Source: SAR324 cluster bacterium REDSEA-S27_B3 (lineage in GTDB: Bacteria > SAR324 > NAC60-12). Taken from it: 64,000 bases of DNA. Below the pieces are notes generated by a model. It was not told the DNA's origin. It saw nothing but the letters and a program-made list of their open reading frames with translations, and did no database searches. Shown here one piece after another: positions 50,114 to 59,251 of the stretch (its first letter is position 1; each line of letters opens with the position of its first letter). The translations under genes were made by a program, and so were the position numbers. The stretch lies in the NCBI GenBank assembly GCA_001627865.1, contig LUQO01000003.1, positions 1 through 64,000 on the forward strand. The letters run 5' to 3'.

Positions 50114-50782
50114 ATGTTACAAAACCAATTAGTCGCCAGCATTCGCAGAAACAAAGGGAAATCAGCGAATCATAAATTACGTCAAGCCGGCAAAATCCCA
50201 GCCACACTGTACGGACCTCGAGGGAATATTCTGCTTGAAATGGCAGAGGAATCAACCCGTCATATTCTGGAGAAAATGTCCGGCATGCATGAGCTTGTAC
50301 CAATCACTGTCACCGATCCAGTCAATGATGAAGACTGGACCGCACAGGTTTTGCTAAGGGAAATTCAGAAGCATCCATACAAACACCAGCTTATACATCT
50401 TGATTTTTGGGAACTGCCTGAAACAAAATCTCAAGTCGTCCGTGTACCTATTCATGTTACAGGCGAACCAGCAGGAGTAAAAAGTGGCGGAGTTCTTCAA
50501 ATGGTTGTCCGGGATATTCCTGTTAGTTGTCTTCCTGCAAATATACCATCAAAGCTTGTAGTCGATGTGTCACGACTTGAAATTGGGGATTCTATCAAGA
50601 TTCAGGATGTTGAGTTGCCTGAAAAAGTTGAGCTGAGTGCAGAAGAGAATTATGCCATAATTTCAATTGTAGGACGTGCGAAAGAAGAGGAGGAAGAGGT
50701 AGAAGAACTTGAAGAAGAAGGAGAAGAAGGCGTAGATGAATCTTCTGAAGAAGATTCTGAAGATGAAGAAACAAAAGAGTGA
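50114..50782 (+). CDS. rplY: 50S ribosomal protein L25/CTC
   Basis: A 222-residue long-form L25 (CTC type). The 5S-rRNA-binding domain is N-terminal (RRNKGKSANHKLRQAGKIPA) and the TL5-like beta domain runs to ~190. The last ~30 residues are almost all Glu, Asp and Ser. First of a conserved run with pth and ychF. No Shine-Dalgarno seen. Confidence 0.95.
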   Translation: MLQNQLVASIRRNKGKSANHKLRQAGKIPATLYGPRGNILLEMAEESTRHILEKMSGMHELVPITVTDPVNDEDWTAQVLLREIQKHPYKHQLIHLDFWELPETKSQVVRVPIHVTGEPAGVKSGGVLQMVVRDIPVSCLPANIPSKLVVDVSRLEIGDSIKIQDVELPEKVELSAEENYAIISIVGRAKEEEEEVEELEEEGEEGVDESSEEDSEDEETKE

Positions 50783-50820
50783 GTGTAAATTTATAACGTC
50801 TCAAACAAAGAAGGTTGGTC

Positions 50821-51390
50821 ATGAAACTGGTGGCCGGTCTGGGGAATCCAGGCAAGGAGTATGAATGTACGCCTCACAATGTTGGGTTTCAAGTTGTAGA
50901 TTTACTCACAAAACATCTGGGAATATCAAAATTTCAGCAAAAGTTCCACAGCCAATTTTGCCGTACATCAATAAATGGAGAGTCGTGCCTTATAATCAAG
51001 CCTCTTACCTATATGAACAGGAGTGGTGAGGCTGTTGCTGAATTTGTAAATTATTTTAATATTCCTGCGGAAAATATTGTAATTATTTCCGATGATATCG
51101 ACTTGCCACCAGGCAAAGTTCGATTTAGGGAAGAAGGCGGGCATGGAGGACATAACGGTTTGCGTTCTATCATCGAATCGTTAGGAAACAGCAATTTCCG
51201 CAGAATCAGATTTGGCATTGGAAGACCTGCAGATAAACAAGGCGTTGTTGGTCACGTCCTTGGCCGCTGGTCAAAGGCTGAAGAAAAACTAACCAGAAAT
51301 GCTTTTGATATTGCTCTGATTGAGTTAATGAGGTTTTTGGAAACTTCTCAATTTCAGAACGTGTCTTTTTCAATTCCGGAACTTTCATAG
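50821..51390 (+). CDS. pth: Peptidyl-tRNA hydrolase
   Basis: A 189-residue enzyme that frees tRNAs from dropped-off peptidyl-tRNA. Family motifs: LVAGLGNPGKEYECTPHNVGF with catalytic His, KPLTYMNRSGEAV, ISDDIDLPPGKVRFREEGGHGGHNGLRS (quoted in parts) and RIRFGIGRP. I use the ATG at 50821, preceded by aagaagg; a TTG two codons earlier is less likely. It follows rplY by 38 bp. Confidence 0.96.
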   Translation: MKLVAGLGNPGKEYECTPHNVGFQVVDLLTKHLGISKFQQKFHSQFCRTSINGESCLIIKPLTYMNRSGEAVAEFVNYFNIPAENIVIISDDIDLPPGKVRFREEGGHGGHNGLRSIIESLGNSNFRRIRFGIGRPADKQGVVGHVLGRWSKAEEKLTRNAFDIALIELMRFLETSQFQNVSFSIPELS

Positions 51391-51437
51391 ATTAATGAAA
51401 AACAAAATTATTTCTAAGTTAGGTTTTTAATAAAGTT

Positions 51438-52529
51438 ATGTCATTAGAAGTTGGTATTGTCGGTTTACCTAATGTAGGGAAGTCCACTCTATTCAGGGCA
51501 TTGACTAAAGTTCAGGCGGAAGTAGCTAACTATCCCTTTTGTACAATTGACCCAAATTATGGAATAGTTAAGCTGAATGACTCCCGGGTAACCCGATTAA
51601 CAGAACTTATTAATCCGGTACGTGTTGTCCCAGCGACACTAAAAGTGGTGGATATAGCAGGGCTTGTAAAAGGCGCCAGTAAGGGTGAAGGTTTAGGGAA
51701 TCAGTTTTTGAGCTACATCAGAGAGGTAGACGCCATTGCGCATGTTGTACGATGTTTTGAAGGTCCAGGTGTAGTACATGTTGAAAGCAAACATGATCCT
51801 GTTGGAGATGTTCTTGTTATTCAGACTGAGCTGATTTTGTCAGATTTTGAACAGGTTGAAAGGAAAATCGAGAAATTAAAACAAAAGATGAAAGGCGATA
51901 GTGATGCAGCAGCAGTATTGCCTGTTTTTGAAAAGCTGCAGGAACATTTAGGAGAGGGCAAGCCAGCAATTAGCGCAAAATTAGATCCAGATGAGAAAGC
52001 ATTTATAAATGAATTAAGTTTACTGACCATGAAGCCTTATCTGTATATTGCAAATGTCTCAGAAGATCAACTCGGAAAAACCAATATTTATGAGCAGCAG
52101 TTACGTGAATTTGCAGATCAGGAGAATATGGAAGTTATTCCAATCTGTGCTAAAGTTGAATCAGAACTCTCAGACATGGCTGATGAAGAGTCACACTATT
52201 TCATGGAAGAACTGGGTATTGACGGTACCGGAATAGATCAGCTTTCTCATTCAGGATACAGGATGCTTGAGCAGATAACTTATTTTACTGCAACTAAAAA
52301 TGAAGTGAGAGCATGGGAAATCCGGAGAGGAGCAACTGCTCCGGAAGCTGCAGGAAAAATTCATACTGATTTTGAAAAAGGCTTCATCAGAGCCGAAGTC
52401 TTTCATTTTGACGACATTGACAGGCTGGAATCAGAGTCCTCTGTCAAGGAAGCTGGACGCTGGCGTCTTGAAGGACGAGATTACGTAGTGAAGGACGGTG
52501 ACATTATGCTCTTTCGCTTCAACACATAA
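51438..52529 (+). CDS. ychF: Redox-regulated ATPase/GTPase YchF (OLA1)
   Basis: A 363-residue Obg-family P-loop protein that prefers ATP. G1 is GLPNVGKST (8-16), the G3/switch region is DIAGLVKGASKGEGLGNQFL, and the C-terminal TGS-like domain (AWEIRRGATAPEAAGKIHTDFEKGF split here) ends VKDGDIMLFRFN. It associates with ribosomes and oxidative-stress control. Conserved neighbour of pth. Confidence 0.96.
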   Translation: MSLEVGIVGLPNVGKSTLFRALTKVQAEVANYPFCTIDPNYGIVKLNDSRVTRLTELINPVRVVPATLKVVDIAGLVKGASKGEGLGNQFLSYIREVDAIAHVVRCFEGPGVVHVESKHDPVGDVLVIQTELILSDFEQVERKIEKLKQKMKGDSDAAAVLPVFEKLQEHLGEGKPAISAKLDPDEKAFINELSLLTMKPYLYIANVSEDQLGKTNIYEQQLREFADQENMEVIPICAKVESELSDMADEESHYFMEELGIDGTGIDQLSHSGYRMLEQITYFTATKNEVRAWEIRRGATAPEAAGKIHTDFEKGFIRAEVFHFDDIDRLESESSVKEAGRWRLEGRDYVVKDGDIMLFRFNT

Positions 52530-52633
52530 ATAAATAATTAAAAACGCATTGGTACTTAAGATGTGTCTTTGCTGTTTCCTTGTTCACCGCGGTGGACTTA
52601 TTGGTAAAATGCAATAATCCGAAAGGAAGTTAA
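52530..52633 (+). promoter_or_regulatory. Candidate leader upstream of rpsF
   Basis: A 104-bp gap ahead of rpsF with a perfect 10-bp palindrome caccgcggtg (52585-52594) and a clear Shine-Dalgarno (gaaaggaag). In many bacteria the rpsF leader RNA binds S6:S18 for autoregulation. I cannot confirm that motif here by eye. Confidence 0.3.
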
Positions 52634-53164
52634 ATGAAAGGTTTTGAACTGGTATTTATTACAGATCCGTCTCTTAGTGATAAGGAGCTTGAATCCTTAT
52701 TAAAAAATATTAAAATGAGCCTCAAAAAATCTGACGGGAAACTCATGCACAAATATGTATGGGGACGTCGCAGATTAGCTTATGAAATTGCGGGCAATGA
52801 TTTTGGTGTTTATCACGCATGGTACTTCACAGGGAATGGAGAAACTGTAGATGAATTGCAAAGGCAATTTGGTTATTTAGATAATGTTTTGCGTCATCAA
52901 ATTGTTAAGGCGGATGATCTTGATGCTGAGGCCGCATTCATGCAGAGCTTAATTCCACCTAAAGAAGAAAACGAGGTAAAAGAGGAAGTTCAGCAAGTAA
53001 CGGAAGAAAGTGCTGATGCGGGAAAAGATGAGTCGGTAAATACAGAGAATGAAAAGTCCGAAAAAGCAGAAGAAACTCCCAAAGCTGAAATTGAAGCAGA
53101 AGTAAGCAAAGATATACCTGAAAGTATTGTTAAAGAAGAGAAAACTGAAACAATAGAATCCTGA
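52634..53164 (+). CDS. rpsF: 30S ribosomal protein S6
   Basis: The conserved ~100-residue S6 fold (FELVFITDPSLSDKELESLL, GRRRLAYEI, YHAWYFTGNGETV) binds S18 and 16S rRNA in the platform. It is followed by about 70 residues of Glu/Lys/Ala-rich tail, making 176 residues where 95-135 is usual. First gene of the rpsF-rpsR-rplI operon. Confidence 0.97.
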   Translation: MKGFELVFITDPSLSDKELESLLKNIKMSLKKSDGKLMHKYVWGRRRLAYEIAGNDFGVYHAWYFTGNGETVDELQRQFGYLDNVLRHQIVKADDLDAEAAFMQSLIPPKEENEVKEEVQQVTEESADAGKDESVNTENEKSEKAEETPKAEIEAEVSKDIPESIVKEEKTETIES

Positions 53165-53229
53165 TTTCAAGTTATTCGCATCAACAATCTATTAGATACT
53201 CACTAACTTATACATAAAAAGTTAAATTC

Positions 53230-53634
53230 ATGTTGAAAAAAAGAAGAAAACCTCATTTAAGAAGAAAACGTATACCCACAAGTATTTTATTACGCAGCAA
53301 AAAAAAGACTTGTCCTTTTAAAGAAGCAGGCATTGATCGTATTGATTACAAAGATGTAGAATTGCTGAAAGGTTATGTGACCCAAGGTGGAAAGATAATA
53401 CCAAGCAGGATTTCGGGCGTATGTGCAGCTAATCAAAGGATGTTAAAAATTGCAGTTAGACGTGCACGTAATATAGCCCTGCTCTCTCCAATGAAGGGAT
53501 ATGTCCCGCAGCAATTAAAAATAGATCGAAGATATGCGGCAAAAACAATTACACATCCATCTCAAAGTAGTAAGGCTGAGATCAAGTCTGAAAATCAAGA
53601 AAGTAATGACATTCAACCTACGGAAATATCGTGA
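53230..53634 (+). CDS. rpsR: 30S ribosomal protein S18
   Basis: A 134-residue S18. The core is [20 protein letters not shown] with ITPSRISG-type motif ([30 protein letters not shown] in parts). Usual length is ~75-90; here a basic N-terminal lead of ~30 residues and a polar C-terminal tail of ~35 are added. The stop overlaps the rplI start. Confidence 0.95.
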   Translation: MLKKRRKPHLRRKRIPTSILLRSKKKTCPFKEAGIDRIDYKDVELLKGYVTQGGKIIPSRISGVCAANQRMLKIAVRRARNIALLSPMKGYVPQQLKIDRRYAAKTITHPSQSSKAEIKSENQESNDIQPTEIS

Positions 53635-54188
53635 AAGTAATACTGACCAAAGATGTAGAAAATTTAGGATCTTTAGGAGACACAATTGAGGTAAAACCGG
53701 GCTACGGCCGCAATTATCTGATACCTCAGGGAGTCGCGCTACTGGCTAAAGGGAAAGCTTCAAAAGAAGTGCGTCACCGCCTGCAATATCTTGAGAAATT
53801 GCGTGAGGGTAAAATCGCCCTTGCACTTGAGCAAGCTGATAAGCTGAAAGCACTTAAACTGGAAGTAATTAGAAAAGCAGGTCCCAGTGGCAGGTTGTTT
53901 GGCTCAGTAACAAACCGGGATTTAAATCTCCTGCTTAAAGAAAATGATTTTGAATTCAATCGACGTTCAATCCAATTGAATTCACCTATTCGTGATATTG
54001 GCACTCATGAATTTAATGTGCGTATCCATTCAGAAGTTTCAGTAACATTGCAGGTTCAGGTATCAGCAGATACTGAGGATAATTCTGCTGAACAAGCAGC
54101 TGAAAGCCCAGCGACAGATCAAAATGTTGAGGCAACTCCGTTAGAAAATGATAAAACTGAAACTACTCAAAATAATGAGCAGGATTAA
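53631..54188 (+). CDS. rplI: 50S ribosomal protein L9
   Basis: A 185-residue L9: N-terminal rRNA-binding domain ([36 protein letters not shown]), connecting helix and C-terminal domain, then ~40 acidic residues beyond the usual ~148. GTG start overlapping the rpsR stop by 4 bp. Confidence 0.96.
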   Translation: MKVILTKDVENLGSLGDTIEVKPGYGRNYLIPQGVALLAKGKASKEVRHRLQYLEKLREGKIALALEQADKLKALKLEVIRKAGPSGRLFGSVTNRDLNLLLKENDFEFNRRSIQLNSPIRDIGTHEFNVRIHSEVSVTLQVQVSADTEDNSAEQAAESPATDQNVEATPLENDKTETTQNNEQD

Positions 54189-54318
54189 AGGCATTTGCTA
54201 ATAAGACTCAGGAATAAGAAAATTAATTCCTTAGATTTTTGCATTGTTTCTGAAGATTTATTAGTAACATTTCCTGTTACCTAACCCATTATTCCTTATC
54301 TCCAAATCCGTAGTAACA

Positions 54319-55743
54319 ATGCTTTCTTCAAAATCCAAATCTGAACAATTTTCTGTCACAGAACATTCAAAAAAATCACGTTCGCAGACAACAGATCTTG
54401 GAGAAATTCTGCCAAATGACAAGATGGCGGAGCAAGCTGTACTTGGAGCAATAATCATTCAGAATTCAATCCTGCCTCAGATACTTGATATCATCAATAC
54501 CGATGATTTCTTCTCTCCTGCAAATCAATATATTTTTGAAGCCATGCAGGACATGGCTAAAGAAGAACCTCCCATTCCCATAGACGAGCTGACCCTCTTA
54601 CGTCAACTTGAATCTAAACAGCAACTTGAACAAACCGGCGGTGTCGATTATTTGAACGAGTTGTCGCAGAAAACACCTGTTGCAGAAAATGCAGAGTTTT
54701 ATGCATATATTGTAAGAGAAAAAGGACAATTGCGTGACATAATTCTCACAGCTCATGAAGTTGCAAAACGTGGACAAGAGGGTGGAACAGACAATATCTC
54801 AGAATTTATTGACGAGGCCACCGACCGTCTGCGTTCAATAGATGCACGAACCCGTCTGAGAAGATATTCACATCTCAAAGATGTTCTTGCCGCAAATTTT
54901 GAACTACTCGAAAAAATTTCTGAATCACCAGAAAATGTAACAGGTGTACCCACAGGTTTTACAGAATTGGATGAAATGACGCGTGGCCTGCAAAATGGTG
55001 ATTTGATTATTATTGCTGCTCGTCCATCTATGGGCAAAACTGCTCTGGCAATTAATATGGCACTTTATGCTTCAGGACATGCTCAAATTCCATCTCTATT
55101 TTTCAGCCTGGAAATGCCAAAAGAACATATTGCCATGCGTCTTATATGCAGTGAAGCAAAAGTAAATAACAGCAAATTACTGATTGGCGACCTTAATCAG
55201 CATGACTGGGACAAACTGATGGAGGGAACTACGCGTATGATGGAAGCCCCATTGTTGATTGATGACCGTTCCGCAATTAATCCGAACTACGTAAGACAGG
55301 TAATTCGCCAGGCAAAAAATGAATATCCATCACTTGGGCTTGTAGTTGTTGATTATGTTCAACTGATGCAAAGTAATTTGAGGAATCCTTCACGGGAACA
55401 GGAAATAGCTGAAATTTCACGATCCATGAAAGCTATGGCCAAGGAGTTTTCACTGCCAATGGTTGTTCTTTCCCAGTTGAACCGCAGTCTGGAAAGACGT
55501 ACAGAAAAACGTCCAATGATGTCTGATTTAAGAGAATCAGGAGCACTTGAGCAGGACGCAGACCTGATATTCTTTATTTATCGTGATGAAGTTTATAACG
55601 AAGATTCTGAGGACAAGGGAATTGCTGAAATTAGTATTGCAAAACATAGAAACGGTGCAATCGGTACCAAACGACTCGCTTTTATTGGCCAGTACACAAA
55701 ATTTGCCAATTTGGCTTTGAGAACAAACAATTCCGTATCTTAG
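54319..55743 (+). CDS. dnaB: Replicative DNA helicase DnaB
   Basis: A 474-residue hexameric helicase. The N-terminal domain starts at LPNDKMAEQAVLGAIIIQN. The RecA-like motor has Walker A Lys240 in AARPSMGKTALA, Walker B VVVDYVQLMQ, and LSQLNRSLERR and LRESGALEQDADLI. No intein. Follows rplI by 130 bp, the common order. No Shine-Dalgarno at the ATG. Confidence 0.98.
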   Translation: MLSSKSKSEQFSVTEHSKKSRSQTTDLGEILPNDKMAEQAVLGAIIIQNSILPQILDIINTDDFFSPANQYIFEAMQDMAKEEPPIPIDELTLLRQLESKQQLEQTGGVDYLNELSQKTPVAENAEFYAYIVREKGQLRDIILTAHEVAKRGQEGGTDNISEFIDEATDRLRSIDARTRLRRYSHLKDVLAANFELLEKISESPENVTGVPTGFTELDEMTRGLQNGDLIIIAARPSMGKTALAINMALYASGHAQIPSLFFSLEMPKEHIAMRLICSEAKVNNSKLLIGDLNQHDWDKLMEGTTRMMEAPLLIDDRSAINPNYVRQVIRQAKNEYPSLGLVVVDYVQLMQSNLRNPSREQEIAEISRSMKAMAKEFSLPMVVLSQLNRSLERRTEKRPMMSDLRESGALEQDADLIFFIYRDEVYNEDSEDKGIAEISIAKHRNGAIGTKRLAFIGQYTKFANLALRTNNSVS

Positions 55744-55905
55744 TTTACAATGATGAATAAGCTGTTTAATACAGAATTTTTTGGAATCACAGGTTTTCTA
55801 CATATACTTCATGGAAAATTATATCCTTATTATAAATTTCCTATGTTCGAGTTTATTTACCGCGATAGTAAAACCATCCGTTAGTCCTTCCTGGAAAAAA
55901 ATCTG

Positions 55906-56901
55906 ATGCAAAACCTAGAAGAACTGCAACAGTACATATTCGGTCTGACTGATGAGTCTATTTTAACCGGACATACAGTAGTTGCTGCTCCGGGGTGCCT
56001 GCCTGCTCCATGTTTCCCTGATATTATCAGCAAAGTTTTGGGAATGGTAACTGAGCATGAATGGGATGACCTTTCCGACCGTGCGCAAAATTACCTCAAA
56101 TGGATCACTGTAAAAGCAGAGTCCATTGACGCACTTGCCCCTCGTCCATTGGAGTCGACCACATGTGGATTTGAGTTGCTTGCAATTGATAGAGATTGTA
56201 ACAGTTTTGGTGAAATTGTATTGCGTTCACAGGACTTAAATATTCCCTCTGTGCTGCTGCGATTTGCTTCTCTGATTGCAACTTTTCTGATGGTCCGGCT
56301 CCTGCGTCAACACATGGAACGAGATCAGGTAATTATGCCTTCACTTACTTTCACTCAAAACGTTGATGCCAACTATCTGAATTATCCGCGCACTTTGAAA
56401 ACTCTGTTGGAATTATTCCCGGAATATCAGCAAATGTTTTATTTTGAAATCAATGAAGAAATAACTGAGGATTACCTGAAAACTATACGTGCGCTTGCTG
56501 AAGATTTGGGGATTAGACTGGCTCTGGATGATACTAATAAAATGGATACAAATGTCCACCATCAATTGCTTGATCTTGCAGACTGGATTAAGATTGACTT
56601 TCAAGAGACAGCATCGCTGGAGGAACAGCTGATGTCAGGAGACGGTGAAAAAATTATCATGCATTTTGAAGAATATGCTGATGGCGCACGTTCCCCGGTG
56701 ATTGTTTTTGAGGGACTCACGGAATACTCACCATTGAAAGTTTTTCTTGAACAGCGCTGGAAACAAAGTAACACTGAACTTTATTTTCAAAGCCGTGAAA
56801 GGTCCCCTGTTCCACCTTGGAATAAATATTTTGGCTTAATTCAGAATTATCATGATGATAAGTATGGTCTCTTTTTTAAAGGCTTGATCAATGAGCAGTA
56901 A
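55906..56901 (+). CDS. Degenerate EAL-domain-like protein
   Basis: A 331-residue protein. Residues ~175-300 follow the EAL phosphodiesterase layout: FYFEINEEITEDYLKTI (for LEITE), LGIRLALDDTNKMDT (for GxxLALDDFG), ADWIKIDFQE (for DxxKID), VIVFEGLTE (for VAEGVE) and ELYFQSRE (for QGYLFxxP). The EAL signature itself and several catalytic Glu/Gln positions are absent. It may bind c-di-GMP or proteins without hydrolysing. The N-terminal half is unrecognised. It overlaps the next gene by 11 bp. Confidence 0.65.
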   Translation: MQNLEELQQYIFGLTDESILTGHTVVAAPGCLPAPCFPDIISKVLGMVTEHEWDDLSDRAQNYLKWITVKAESIDALAPRPLESTTCGFELLAIDRDCNSFGEIVLRSQDLNIPSVLLRFASLIATFLMVRLLRQHMERDQVIMPSLTFTQNVDANYLNYPRTLKTLLELFPEYQQMFYFEINEEITEDYLKTIRALAEDLGIRLALDDTNKMDTNVHHQLLDLADWIKIDFQETASLEEQLMSGDGEKIIMHFEEYADGARSPVIVFEGLTEYSPLKVFLEQRWKQSNTELYFQSRERSPVPPWNKYFGLIQNYHDDKYGLFFKGLINEQ

Positions 56902-58180
56902 CTCATTTTCTGACAAAAGTTTATGGTCAATTTCATTGTTTATTTTAGGAAGTTTTGGAACAATTTTTTTTGCCTCCTGTAATTCTTCTGAATCAACAAC
57001 ACAAAGCATCACGGGACCTTCAAACATTTCAGGAACTGTGTTTGAAGTACCATTGGAATTTGACGCGGGAGAAAACCCTCTCAGCATTGCTGAAGGTGAT
57101 TTAAATGGAGACAACAAAAAAGACCTTGTTGTGGCAAGCTCCAGAAAGCAAAATGGATTAACCACTTCAGCAGATGGAACTCTGACTATCTTCAAGAATA
57201 GCTCTTCTACTAACAGCCGTTTCCCATTTGTTTCCAGCACAATTACTCCTTCAACGGCGGAATGGAGACAGGATATTATTTCAGTTGACTATTCCGGAGA
57301 CAATTTGTCTGACTTAGTGGTTACACATACAGATGAGGATAAAATTAAATTTTTACTCAATGATGGCAGTACTAATTTTACTGATAACGGAAGTATCTCA
57401 GTAGGTGACGTACCACTGGATCTGATTGCCGGAGATTGGAACAGCGATAATCAAACTGATCTGGCTGTTGTAAATCGCGACAACAGCAGTGTTTCCATTC
57501 TTCAAAACAGTAGTGGAGTTTTTTCTGTTTCTCAGACTTTATCAGTAAAAGAACATCCTATCAGGATTTCAAGCGGAGACTGGGATGGAGATTCAGACAA
57601 TGATCTGGCAGTATTATTAAGAGACAATACTCTTGTTCAAATTTGGTTAAACAGCGGATCAGGCACTTTCAGCGAACATACAAGGAATTATACAGTCGGA
57701 AGTTCACCTATAGATATGATTTCCGGTGACTGGAACTGTGATGGGAAACCTGACCTGGCTGTCAGCAATTCCGGTGACAATACCCTTTCGTTGATTTATG
57801 GGAAAGGAAATGGGAATTTTGATTCGGCTGTCTCAATTAGCTCCGGACGCGGTCCCGGAACAATGGCTGCAGCTGATTTTGATAATGACAGTAAAATGGA
57901 TTTTATTGTTGGTCATCGATTCCTTGTCAGTACTCCAGGAGATTCACTATTGACAGGAGATTTTTCGTTAACACTCAGCGACAGTACTTCAAATACAGGC
58001 TATGCCTCTCCTACTTCCTTTGCCGCAACCCTTTCAAAGGATGGCGCCTCACCAGCAGATATAGTCATTCTTGATGCAGATAATGACTCAAAACTAGACC
58101 TTTTGATTACTCTGCCTGTAAGCAAAAAATTAGCAGTTCTTTTCGGAAAACAATATTCCGGAAATCTTTCCTGCCCCTGA
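56891..58180 (+). CDS. FG-GAP/VCBS repeat lipoprotein
   Basis: A 429-residue exported protein; the signal ends in FFASC (lipobox). The body has about six repeats with calcium-binding loops of the form DxNxDxxxDL, for example GDLNGDNKKDLVV, GDWNSDNQTDLAV, GDWDGDSDNDLAV, GDWNCDGKPDLAV, ADFDNDSKMDFIV and LDADNDSKLDLLI, as in integrin-like beta-propellers. Likely a surface-exposed adhesion or binding protein. The start overlaps the EAL-like gene, so the two are coupled. Confidence 0.85.
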   Translation: MSSNSFSDKSLWSISLFILGSFGTIFFASCNSSESTTQSITGPSNISGTVFEVPLEFDAGENPLSIAEGDLNGDNKKDLVVASSRKQNGLTTSADGTLTIFKNSSSTNSRFPFVSSTITPSTAEWRQDIISVDYSGDNLSDLVVTHTDEDKIKFLLNDGSTNFTDNGSISVGDVPLDLIAGDWNSDNQTDLAVVNRDNSSVSILQNSSGVFSVSQTLSVKEHPIRISSGDWDGDSDNDLAVLLRDNTLVQIWLNSGSGTFSEHTRNYTVGSSPIDMISGDWNCDGKPDLAVSNSGDNTLSLIYGKGNGNFDSAVSISSGRGPGTMAAADFDNDSKMDFIVGHRFLVSTPGDSLLTGDFSLTLSDSTSNTGYASPTSFAATLSKDGASPADIVILDADNDSKLDLLITLPVSKKLAVLFGKQYSGNLSCP

Positions 58181-58392
58181 ACTTCAAAAATCAATTTGAC
58201 GTAAGGAAGTAACAAAGATACACTCTTTACGTTATTACCCTGTAACTTGCTAAAAATACAAGAGGAATTCAACTATGAAATTGTTACTCAATAATTTAAA
58301 TTTTGAGTAAGCTCAGGCTGAAATGACTTGGAACAATGTCCAATTCAATTTTTGACAAACAATATTAAATAATTTTTCCACAAGAGTAATTT

Positions 58393-59217
58393 ATGCTGAT
58401 TGCTGGGACATGGACAGCTTTATTGCTTTACATTATTAGCGGGATTTCTGGAATATATTTTTCAACCAGAGAAAAACCTTCAGAAAGCCTGCTTTTGAAA
58501 TGGCTGGCAGTGGCAGCAATGCGTACTGCATGGTGCATTCATACTGTGACTTTGCTGGGATTGTTATGGTCAAAAGCTGTCTGGCCTGAAACTTTTGTGA
58601 GTGATATTCTCAATGTCTTAGCCTGGTGCAGTATGGTAGTTGTTCAGGCATTACCTGAGCGTTTACTAAGTTTAGTCAATCCTTTCATCATCCGTCTATT
58701 TGCAATTCTTCTTCTTGGATTATCTCTGATAATTTCCCAGAGACAAGTCATGCCCGATGTGATGGTTATTGAACAAACCTGGCTTTTTCAGGTTTTGCTT
58801 GGTACGCATATCATCATTCTTTTGGCAGGATATGTGATGCTTGGGGTGGCTTGTGTAGCCAGCATAATTTTTCTTTATCAGGAACACCATCTCAAAACAA
58901 AATTATTGACGTCAATTATGATTCGCTTTCCTGCACTTGGCACTCTGGATCGTATCAGCTGGCAAGGATCTCTCTGGGGCTTTCTGGCTTTGAGTATTGG
59001 CATTTTGCTTGGAATCATTATTAACAAAGGGGACACTACACTTTTAGCTGATATACGCTTTATCTCATCAATCAGTGCCTGGAGTATTTTCGGAATATTG
59101 CTGCTTCTTAGACAAATGAAAGCTCTAAAATCACTCTGGATTGCTATCTGGCCCATTGCCGGCTTTGTTTTGGCCTTAGTATCATTGGTCACAGAACTTT
59201 TACGCATCAAACAATAA
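58393..59217 (+). CDS. CcsA/HemX-like cytochrome c assembly membrane protein
   Basis: A 274-residue protein with about eight membrane helices. It resembles the HemX/YpjD branch of the cytochrome c assembly family: HIIILLAGYVMLGVACVASIIFLYQ carries the typical conserved His (split view), and the final helices end SAWSIFGILLLLRQM. The tryptophan-rich haem-handling WWD motif is not evident, so it fits HemX-like rather than CcmF/CcmC. Such genes often sit by hemA; here a polyprenyl-synthetase relative follows instead. Confidence 0.75.
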   Translation: MLIAGTWTALLLYIISGISGIYFSTREKPSESLLLKWLAVAAMRTAWCIHTVTLLGLLWSKAVWPETFVSDILNVLAWCSMVVVQALPERLLSLVNPFIIRLFAILLLGLSLIISQRQVMPDVMVIEQTWLFQVLLGTHIIILLAGYVMLGVACVASIIFLYQEHHLKTKLLTSIMIRFPALGTLDRISWQGSLWGFLALSIGILLGIIINKGDTTLLADIRFISSISAWSIFGILLLLRQMKALKSLWIAIWPIAGFVLALVSLVTELLRIKQ

Positions 59218-59251
59218 GTGTTGCCATAAATTTATTTTTTGAATCAAAAGA

